Part shown: in pieces, positions 45,250 to 51,074 of the stretch
Position numbering within the stretch: position 1 is the first letter of the stretch
Layout of the letters: the number at the start of each line of letters is the position of its first letter
DNA from: Thermoanaerobaculia bacterium
GTDB taxonomy: Bacteria > Acidobacteriota > Thermoanaerobaculia > Gp7-AA8
Assembly (NCBI GenBank): GCA_017883205.1
Contig: JADGNZ010000044.1
Coordinates: 1-51,074 of the forward strand
DNA length: 51,074 nt
Direction: 5' to 3'
Translations under genes and position numbers: made by a program
Notes under the pieces: model-generated
Told to the model about the DNA's origin: nothing
The model's input: the letters and a program-made list of their open reading frames with translations, nothing else
Database searches by the model: none

Positions 45250-47327
45250 AGCTCGCCGTACCAGTGCCGGCTGTCCTCGGGATTGAGGATCCAGTGGTTC
45301 TCATCCGGCCACACCAGCAGTTTGCTGGGGATGCGCCGCCGCTGCAGGACCGACCAGTTCTCGAGAGTCTCATTCATCGGCACGCGGTAGTCGTGCTCGC
45401 CCACGGAGAGGAGCATCGGCGTGTGAAACTTCGCCGCGTAACGGATCGGGTTCTGCTCGCGCCACACTTTGTTCTGCTCCCAGACGGGCCCGAGGTTCGT
45501 GAGCTCGCGGTGATAGATGCCGTCGCTCGTGCCCCACTGCGACTCCAGGTTGATCTCACCGGCGTGGCTGACGAGGCACTTGTAGCGCGTCGTCGTCGCC
45601 TCCAGCCAGTTCGCCAAGTGGCCGCCGTAACTCGCGCCGCCTGCGGCCATCCGTGTGCCGTCGATGAACGCGAAACGCTTGACCGCCTCGTCCGCCGCCT
45701 CGTTGAGCTCCTCGCCGGGGCCCTTCAGCGGATCGCCCTGAATGTCCTGCCCGAACTTCTCGCCGAAGCCGGTCGATCCGGTGTAGTTCGTCAGCAGGAC
45801 GACGTATCCCGGTTTCGCCAACAGGTGATAGTTCCAGCGAAGCGAGATCTCATCGCGCCACATGTTGGCCGCGCCGCCGTGGATGACGATGAAGAGCGGA
45901 TACTTTTTCGTCTCGTCGAAGCCGGGTGGCAGCACGATCATGTTGTGGATCTTTTTCCCGCGCTTGCTGGCGAACCAGAAGTGCCGCGGCGACTGCCAAT
46001 CGAGCTGCCGCGCGTTCGCGACGTTGATCTCCGTCAGATTGCGGTGATTCTTCGCCACTGGATTGATGCGCACGACCTCGGGTGGCTCGACGGAACTTCC
46101 CCACTTCGCGATGAGCAGCGGCGCGTGTTCCGAGCTGGTCAGGCTCGTATAGACACCCCGAGGCGGATCGACAGTGAGCGAAACGTTGCCGCCACCCGCG
46201 CCCACGCTGTAGATCTTCTCCAGCCCTGCATCCTCGGCCGTGAAGTAAACCGCCTTCGAATCGTACGTCACTGCAAACGAGCCAACCGAGCGATCGAATG
46301 GTGGCGCCGTGACGACGACACGGTTCTGCATCGATGGCCAGTCGAAGCGGACCAGGCGATCGAGGTTGTAGACCTTGCCGTTGTTGGCGTTGAAGACTGC
46401 GAAGAGCGATTTCCCATCGGGACTGAATCGCGGCCGCACGTACGATCCCTCGGCATGGGCGATCACTTGCGGTTCTTCGGAAGTTGTGACCGAAACGCGA
46501 TAGAGATCAGTGCCGTACTCGGCGTACGCCGAGGTGTTGCGCGCCGTCGTGGCCACGAAGACGATCGAGGTTCCGTCGGGCGACCACGTGGCGTCGAGCT
46601 CGTCGCGCGAGCCTTCCGTGATCCGCCCCGCGAAGCCGGGCTGTTTCACCAGCTGCGTCGGCGCCAGGAGATCCCGCGGCTTCGCGCCGTGCTCGAGGTT
46701 CTGGACGAAGATGTGAATCTGCATGTCGTCCAGCCATCGGTCCCAATTGCGCACCGGGAACGATTCGTACGTCCGCACCTTGTACTTCTGCTCTTTGCGC
46801 TCCTTGGCGATTCTCCGGTTGCCGTCATCTTCGAGCGCGCCCGGATAGACGACGCTGGTGAAGAGAATCGCTTTGCCGTCCGGCCGGAACTGCGGCGAGC
46901 GCGCGCCCGTGGAGATCGACGTGACGCGCTGCGCCTCGCCGCCGCCGATGTCGAGGATGTAGATCTGCGTAGCGTCGTCACCCTCGCGTTTGGCAGCGAA
47001 GGCGATGCGCCGGCTGTCCGGCGACCAGGTGACGTCGTTTTCCGGCGACTTCGTGTTCGTGATGATGCGCGGCGGAGCGCTGGCGTCAGGACGGATCATC
47101 CAAAGATCGGACGACACTTCCTTCTCGTCGTACGACGGCTCAGTCACCGGATAGACGACCCATCGGCCATCAGGACTCGGCATCGGCGTACCGACGCGCT
47201 TCATCATCCAGATCGCCTCATGCGTCGGCGCCTTCTTCGCCGGAACGGCGGTGGTGCCCGGCTGTGCGACAAGCGGCGTGACGATGAACGCGGTTACGAC
47301 GGCCGTACGCAGGACGATTTTCAACAT
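45222..47327 (-). CDS. S9 family serine peptidase (acylaminoacyl / dipeptidyl peptidase type), exported
   Basis: The protein has 701 residues from ATG at 47327. That start is chosen because GAGGAG lies 8 nt upstream and it opens a signal peptide (KIVLRTAVVTAFIVTPLVAQ); the frame extends to 47447 without support. An N-terminal beta-propeller carries WSPDSRRIAF-type blades at about 40-430. The C-terminal alpha/beta hydrolase has Ser in GGASYGGHLANW, Asp in SVGEHDYRVP and His in PDENHWI. It cleaves peptides in the periplasm. It overlaps the next gene by up to 28 bp. Confidence 0.95.
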   Translation of the reverse strand: MLKIVLRTAVVTAFIVTPLVAQPGTTAVPAKKAPTHEAIWMMKRVGTPMPSPDGRWVVYPVTEPSYDEKEVSSDLWMIRPDASAPPRIITNTKSPENDVTWSPDSRRIAFAAKREGDDATQIYILDIGGGEAQRVTSISTGARSPQFRPDGKAILFTSVVYPGALEDDGNRRIAKERKEQKYKVRTYESFPVRNWDRWLDDMQIHIFVQNLEHGAKPRDLLAPTQLVKQPGFAGRITEGSRDELDATWSPDGTSIVFVATTARNTSAYAEYGTDLYRVSVTTSEEPQVIAHAEGSYVRPRFSPDGKSLFAVFNANNGKVYNLDRLVRFDWPSMQNRVVVTAPPFDRSVGSFAVTYDSKAVYFTAEDAGLEKIYSVGAGGGNVSLTVDPPRGVYTSLTSSEHAPLLIAKWGSSVEPPEVVRINPVAKNHRNLTEINVANARQLDWQSPRHFWFASKRGKKIHNMIVLPPGFDETKKYPLFIVIHGGAANMWRDEISLRWNYHLLAKPGYVVLLTNYTGSTGFGEKFGQDIQGDPLKGPGEELNEAADEAVKRFAFIDGTRMAAGGASYGGHLANWLEATTTRYKCLVSHAGEINLESQWGTSDGIYHRELTNLGPVWEQNKVWREQNPIRYAAKFHTPMLLSVGEHDYRVPMNETLENWSVLQRRRIPSKLLVWPDENHWILNPEDSRHWYGELWDWLAKWM

Positions 47328-47459
47328 GCGCGATCTCCTCGTTGAAGAGTGTGATGCGGAGAGTATCGCAGGGATGGTTGGATGTTCGCGCGGGTCGTTC
47401 GCTCGCGCGAGTTGTCGGTATCCAATTTCGAAATTCACATCCGACACGTGGGGTAGAAT

Positions 47460-47540
47460 TCGTCTCCAGGATCTACCTTACGGGGACTGGTCCTTTAAGC
47501 CCCCCGGTGTCTGGACCACCACACGCCGGGGTTTTTATTT
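47460..47540 (+). ncRNA. Candidate small RNA or orphan attenuator ending in an intrinsic terminator
   Basis: The element ends with CCCCGG (47502-47507) paired to CCGGGG (47526-47531), extended by TGT/ACA, and then TTTTTATTT (47532-47540). Upstream, CGGGG (47481-47485) could pair instead with CCCCG of the terminator, and TGGTCC (47488-47493) is complementary to GGACCA (47513-47518) in the terminator loop, so mutually exclusive folds are possible. A TAGAAT at 47454-47459 could be a -10 box, but no good -35 is visible. No gene follows on the plus strand. It is divergent from the S9 peptidase start. Confidence 0.5.
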
Positions 47541-47565
47541 AACGAAGCTCGACCTCCGCCCTGAC

Positions 47566-47660
47566 CGCACTCGGGCGAGACGCCCAAGTGCCCGCGGTCG
47601 AGACGACCGCACTCCTTTCGACGCGCTGAGGAGTGCGGGCGTCTCGCCCGCGGCCATCGA
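47566..47660. repeat. Hairpin-module repeat with AGA/TCT loops
   Basis: Includes an inverted near-copy of 5831-5880, with GCGGTCG-AGA-CGACCGC, plus a further GCGGGCG-TCT-CGCCCGC module. The surrounding 47541-47800 gap contains no gene I can support. Confidence 0.75.
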
Positions 47661-47800
47661 GGCGTCCCGCCTCGGTGGTTGGATCGGCCTGATGGCTCCA
47701 ATGGTTTGAAGCGGGTCCAGATCCAAAAACAAGCCGAGTCACTGGCGCGCACCGCTGCCGATACCGGAGAATCTCGCCGCGAAAACTTCTGACGCCGCCG

Positions 47801-49408
47801 CTACTTCGCCGCCACGACTTTCGCTGCCGCATCCGGCCGCATCACCGTCTCCGCGTTGACGATCGAAGCGCTTGTGCCGGGTTGGATGGCGGCCAGGAGG
47901 TCGATGCCTTTGACGACTCTTGCGAAGCCGATGCAGGTGCTGTCGGGTTCTTTCGGCTGATCCATGTCGATCATGATGGTTGCTTCCATGCGCGCACCGC
48001 CGGGACGGCAGTAGGAGACCGTTCCCAGTTTCCGTTCCACGCCTGATTCGATGCGCGTTGGCTGGAGCAGCGAGGCAGTGCGGACCGCCGGAGGAGTGAC
48101 GGCGATGGATGCGTTCTTCTGGCCGATGAGGCGGATCGAGTCGAATGCGCCTGCGAGGACGAAGCGGGACACCTGGATCACCGTGTCGGCAGCGTTCTCG
48201 CGGTCGAGCGCGGCCGTGATCATGCCGATGTTCGTGTGCAGAACGAGCGTGTTGGAGTCGAACAGGGAGGCCGAGGCGTGGGCTAGCTGGTCAGAGTTGG
48301 GAACGACAAGCTCCGGATCGTCGAGGCCGAGAAACACCGACGCCATCGAATCGGCATTCGTCGTTGTGGGGTTGTCATAGGTGCTGATGAGCGAGTACTT
48401 GTGTGCATGCAGCAGCGGCACACCCTCGGCGCTCGTGAATTCGTCGACGTGCAGCAAGCCGATGGCGTTCGGCGGGTTCTCGGCCTTCGCCAGAAAGACC
48501 GTCGTGCCGGTGGTCATGTCGCGCATTTCCAGCGAGCGGGCGAACGGGTGAAGATGAACGGCCGCGTAGTGCAGTTTCGTATCGAACTGCAGGTTCATGA
48601 ACCAACTGATGTCGCTGTGGTTTACCTGTTTTCCGGGCGGGACGATCCAGTGCCCGGTCATCTTCCGTCCCTGCGGATCGACGTAATCGGCCGAGCTGCT
48701 CGAGGCCTGCGGTGCGCGTGCGCCGATGAGGCAGCTCGCTGCTGAGCTCATCGCCGAGCTGTCGTGACCGGCATCCGTGGTGACGCTTGCCATCGACGGC
48801 ATCGAGGCCATCGAATGCGCCATCGCCAGCGGGTTGTCGTCGAGCTGCACCATCCCCGAGGCGCCGACGTTGAAGAGAGGCTTGATCGGTGAGGTCAGGT
48901 CGCGGGCCCGGATGTAGTCGATCGTTACGCGGTGCCGTACTTTCAGGTTCTGCGGCTTCTGGATGTTGAGATTGAGAACCTGCGTGAAGAGAAGCAGCGG
49001 CTCGTTGGAGGCGAGCGGGAAGCCGAAGCCGGCGGGCACTTTCGCGGTCAGCATTCCCTGCGAGAGCGTCATTAGCCGCGCTGCCGTCGCGCGGCGGAAT
49101 CCGAAGAGAGCCTGATGCCTGGCAGGATCGAGGTCGACGTTGACGTGGCACATCAGCTCGGGAAGTTGCGGTGTGGCACCGTCGGCATCGACCATCTCGG
49201 TGCGGATGCCGGTAACCCACAACAGCTCCGCGGGCGCGGCCGGGTCGCCGAGGTAGACGCGCTCGACGCTCGAAGGTCCTTCCATCGAGTGATAGATCTT
49301 GTCGATGGTGTAGACGGGAGAGATGAATTGCTTCGATTGTTCCGGTGGCGCGGCGAGACAGGCGCCTGCCGTCAGGATCGCGATGATGGCGAAGACGGTG
49401 CGTTTCAT
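47801..49408 (-). CDS. Exported copper-monooxygenase-like protein fused to a divergent cyclophilin-like domain
   Basis: The protein has 535 residues from ATG at 49408, which overlaps the VanZ stop by 4 bp; the upstream extension is rejected. Signal peptide is 1-19. Residues about 80-360 show features of PHM/DBM-type copper monooxygenases: ELMCHVNVDL (His88), HLHP (His285 and His287) and YDNPTTTNADSMASVF with a possible Met ligand (Met354). A Met/His-rich linker lies at 195-220. Residues about 388-525 look like a degenerate cyclophilin: NIGMITAALDREN, LGTVSYCRPGG and GFARVVKGIDLLAAI, without the usual catalytic Arg/Phe/His. The assignment is by motif reading and is moderate. Confidence 0.8.
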   Translation of the reverse strand: MKRTVFAIIAILTAGACLAAPPEQSKQFISPVYTIDKIYHSMEGPSSVERVYLGDPAAPAELLWVTGIRTEMVDADGATPQLPELMCHVNVDLDPARHQALFGFRRATAARLMTLSQGMLTAKVPAGFGFPLASNEPLLLFTQVLNLNIQKPQNLKVRHRVTIDYIRARDLTSPIKPLFNVGASGMVQLDDNPLAMAHSMASMPSMASVTTDAGHDSSAMSSAASCLIGARAPQASSSSADYVDPQGRKMTGHWIVPPGKQVNHSDISWFMNLQFDTKLHYAAVHLHPFARSLEMRDMTTGTTVFLAKAENPPNAIGLLHVDEFTSAEGVPLLHAHKYSLISTYDNPTTTNADSMASVFLGLDDPELVVPNSDQLAHASASLFDSNTLVLHTNIGMITAALDRENAADTVIQVSRFVLAGAFDSIRLIGQKNASIAVTPPAVRTASLLQPTRIESGVERKLGTVSYCRPGGARMEATIMIDMDQPKEPDSTCIGFARVVKGIDLLAAIQPGTSASIVNAETVMRPDAAAKVVAAK

Positions 49409-49845
49409 GTTGGCGGAGAGAGTAGCACCTGGGCCGCACGGATCGTTATCTGCACCAGGATGGCTGCCGCCGTATCGAGGACAACGTCGTGCCATGTGCC
49501 GGTGCGCGACGGGATGAACGACTGGTGATACTCGTCGATCGAAGCCACGAGCGCGGCCAGGGCGATGGCGCCGATGGCCCAGCGCGGATTCCATCGAGGC
49601 CGCCCGCCGCGTAACGCGCGAAAGGAGAGCGCGCTGAGCATGCCGTACGCAGTGACGTGGCCGATCTTGCGAAGGATGTGATTCAGCAGATCGAGCGCCG
49701 CCGGTGAGAGCGAACGACCCAGCCATGAGATGAGGACCTCGATCCAACCGCCTGTATGCGACGCCGAGAAGACGTCGCTCGATGCCGCCAGAATCATGGC
49801 GGCCCAGGCGATGGGAGGAAGCCAGTAGGTGAGGAAGCGGTGCAT
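49405..49845 (-). CDS. VanZ-family membrane protein
   Basis: The protein has 146 residues with about four transmembrane helices. The VanZ signature runs through LNHILRKIGHVTAYGMLSALSFRAL and DEYHQSFIPSRTGTWHDVVLDT, the conserved His/Glu/Arg/Asp positions. VanZ proteins are linked to teicoplanin resistance in enterococci, but most homologues have unknown roles. The start codon directly abuts hairpin 49846-49924, with no free Shine-Dalgarno. The stop overlaps the next gene by 4 bp. Confidence 0.92.
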   Translation of the reverse strand: MHRFLTYWLPPIAWAAMILAASSDVFSASHTGGWIEVLISWLGRSLSPAALDLLNHILRKIGHVTAYGMLSALSFRALRGGRPRWNPRWAIGAIALAALVASIDEYHQSFIPSRTGTWHDVVLDTAAAILVQITIRAAQVLLSPPT

Positions 49846-49924
49846 TCTTCTTCGCGTCTTCGCGTGAGCGTCTTCGCGTGAAGACAGTGAATCACGCGAA
49901 GCCGCGAAGAACGCGAAGAAGAAC
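49846..49924. repeat. Inverted repeat of TTCGCGTC words abutting the VanZ start codon
   Basis: The left arm iterates CTTCGCGTGA and the right arm CACGCGAAG, ending AACGCGAAGAAGAAC. It fills the gap between the stop of the 135-residue gene (49931) and the VanZ ATG (49845) completely, so any ribosome-binding site lies within the hairpin. Confidence 0.85.
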
Positions 49925-49930
49925 GGCGAT

Positions 49931-50338
49931 TTAATCCCTCTCCGGAATCTCTTTCCCGAAATCGCGGCGGTAGGCTTCGCGCATTTGCTCGACGAGCGGG
50001 ATGAGGTCAGCGTGCTCCGGATCCCTGGCCAGTTTCTCCGCGGTGTAGTAGACCTCCATCGCCTGTTCCAGCGCCTTCTCCCGCGCTGCCTGGATCGACG
50101 CCGACAGCTCGTTGGCGACAGACTCCAGTGCTACGGCCAGCGTCTCCATCTCGAACGCCTCCATCGCCTCTTCGTCGCCGGGGACGAATGAGTCCATGAA
50201 GGCTATATCTTCGGGAGGCGCGCTGGGGGGCAGAGGGATGCCTTTCGGTAGCTGCCGGCGGGCCTCTTCACGGATCGTCGCGAGCGTCTTGAGGATGGCT
50301 TCCACATCGACTTTTTGTTTGACTTTCTTTTTGCTCAT
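49931..50338 (-). CDS. Small helical protein of unknown function, paralog 1
   Basis: The protein has 135 residues from ATG at 50338, chosen for GGAGG 5 nt upstream. It is lysine-rich at the N-terminus, then Pro-rich (KGIPLPPSAPPED), then mostly helical. Its C-terminal YYTAEKLARDPEHADLIPLV-type motif also occurs in the upstream neighbour. It has no signal peptide or transmembrane segment. I do not recognise the family. Confidence 0.8.
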   Translation of the reverse strand: MSKKKVKQKVDVEAILKTLATIREEARRQLPKGIPLPPSAPPEDIAFMDSFVPGDEEAMEAFEMETLAVALESVANELSASIQAAREKALEQAMEVYYTAEKLARDPEHADLIPLVEQMREAYRRDFGKEIPERD

Positions 50339-50352
50339 CGAATCCTCCAAAT

Positions 50353-50381
50353 GCCGGGCGCGCCGCGAGGGCGCGCCCGGC
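50353..50381. repeat. Perfect 12-bp GC hairpin between the paralogous small genes
   Basis: GCCGGGCGCGCC (50353-50364) and GGCGCGCCCGGC (50370-50381) are exact complements around a 5-nt loop. On the minus strand it ends a few bases before the GGAGG of the downstream gene. It has no T-run, so it is likely a processing, partial-termination or translational-control structure. Confidence 0.8.
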
Positions 50382-50398
50382 TGACCGGGGTTATTGTT

Positions 50399-50953
50399 TC
50401 AGACGTTTGGCGTGGACAAAGGTTCCGATGCCTCCGCGTTCGGAGCGGGCACAGGCGCGGGCGGCTGCGCTTTGTGGCTGCGTCCGAAACGGTTCGCCTT
50501 CCGCATGAGGGCTACGTGCGGCAGCAAATCAGCATGCTGCGGTACCTTGACGAGCTTCTTGCTGACGGTGTACGTCAGCAGAAGCGACTGGCCAAGGGTG
50601 TGCTTCATGGTGAGGACTGCTGAGGTGACGCCATCGAGCGTCACTTTCAGTTCGTCGCGGACCATCGACCAGCGCGCGGCCGCCTCGGTGGCGGTCTGCA
50701 GCTCCTCGGCGGTCTGACCGACGGTCGCTTGCACCGTCGGCGACGCGCTGACGGCCTGAATCGCCGCCTGCCCGAACTCCGGACTGAGACTCGACACCGC
50801 CCGCAGCGACTGCGCTGTCGGTACCGGTAACTGCACGTAGTTGGGGATCTGGCTCCGCAATGCGCGGAGTTGCTCCACCACCGACTCCGGCGTCACCGCC
50901 GGATCCTCTGCCGCCGTAGCGGTCTTCGTTTGACTGACTTCATTGTTCTTCAC
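50399..50953 (-). CDS. Small protein of unknown function, paralog 2
   Basis: The protein has 184 residues from GTG at 50953, chosen for AAAGGAG 6 nt upstream; ATG at 50983 is less likely. The N-terminus is polar and disordered, the middle Ala/Gln/Thr-rich helical. The C-terminal motif YTVSKKLVKVPQHADLLPHV matches its downstream neighbour, showing paralogy. The tail is Pro/Ala-rich. It has no signal peptide. The function is unknown. The remaining 50954-51074 shows no feature I can support beyond its leader. Confidence 0.8.
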   Translation of the reverse strand: MKNNEVSQTKTATAAEDPAVTPESVVEQLRALRSQIPNYVQLPVPTAQSLRAVSSLSPEFGQAAIQAVSASPTVQATVGQTAEELQTATEAAARWSMVRDELKVTLDGVTSAVLTMKHTLGQSLLLTYTVSKKLVKVPQHADLLPHVALMRKANRFGRSHKAQPPAPVPAPNAEASEPLSTPNV

Positions 50954-51074
50954 GGTAAACTCCTTTCTGCCCCCAAAGGGCAATCGGTAATGGGACGGCG
51001 ATCGGGCTGTATGCGCAACTCGGGCGCCGTTCCGGGTGGAATGTCAAAAAGGGCGGCGTCGCAAACCGTCCGCC

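Noticed and set aside
45195-47345. 716-residue plus-strand reading frame
   Set aside because: It is antisense to the S9 peptidase, whose propeller and catalytic triad are clear. The composition is typical of a shadow frame.

Overview
The window is a gene-dense, high-GC stretch of a Gram-negative chromosome. An outer-membrane secretin (PilQ), a TonB-dependent-receptor-like barrel, many lipoproteins, TPR-bearing alkaline-phosphatase-superfamily hydrolases, an S9 peptidase and a FecR/DUF6600-type protein together suggest Acidobacteriota or a related soil or biofilm lineage. That placement is inference from gene content; no rRNA or marker phylogeny is available here. I see no tRNA, rRNA, phage, transposase or CRISPR array.

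Layout. (i) 1-11.7 kb: a receptor/hydrolase locus. It has a carboxypeptidase-regulatory-like/TPR protein, two sulfatase-like/TPR proteins, a 1015-residue TonB-dependent-receptor-like protein with a textbook terminator, and a third sulfatase-like/TPR protein that closely resembles the first. All three hydrolases have Thr where sulfatases carry Cys or Ser. (ii) 11.9-15 kb: rnc, an EnvC-like M23 murein hydrolase activator and an S41 C-terminal protease. (iii) 15-19 kb, minus strand: two PLP aminotransferases and a PA2778-type cysteine peptidase with its PA2779-type partner. (iv) 19.2-23.2 kb: a bifunctional RelA/SpoT enzyme, an SGNH hydrolase, a 20-copy 21-bp tandem array and rpmB. (v) 23.3-33.6 kb: the type IV pilus assembly operon pilMNOPQ behind a near-consensus promoter, then two surface lipoproteins, a TPR protein and a roadblock/LC7 protein. 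(vi) 33.6-37 kb: accB, accC, aroK and a metallophosphoesterase. (vii) 37-43 kb: a FecR/DUF6600 protein, a small membrane protein overlapping an MscS channel with a cyclic-nucleotide-binding domain, an NtrC-type regulator and a small antitoxin-like pair. (viii) 43-51 kb, minus strand: a polytopic membrane protein, an S9 peptidase, a candidate small RNA on the opposite strand, a probable copper-monooxygenase-like/cyclophilin-like fusion, a VanZ protein and two paralogous small proteins of unknown function.

The most unusual signals are non-genic. Seven gaps between genes are filled by self-similar low-complexity elements, mostly long hairpins, each built from its own short word and abutting stop and start codons. 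A second family of short hairpins with TCT/AGA loops is scattered through other gaps, and one copy reaches into a lipoprotein signal sequence. The 420-bp array of 21-bp units (22288-22707) has no convincing start codon in any frame and no obvious known counterpart. A terminator-ended element at 47460-47540 has mutually exclusive pairings and looks like an orphan small RNA or attenuator.
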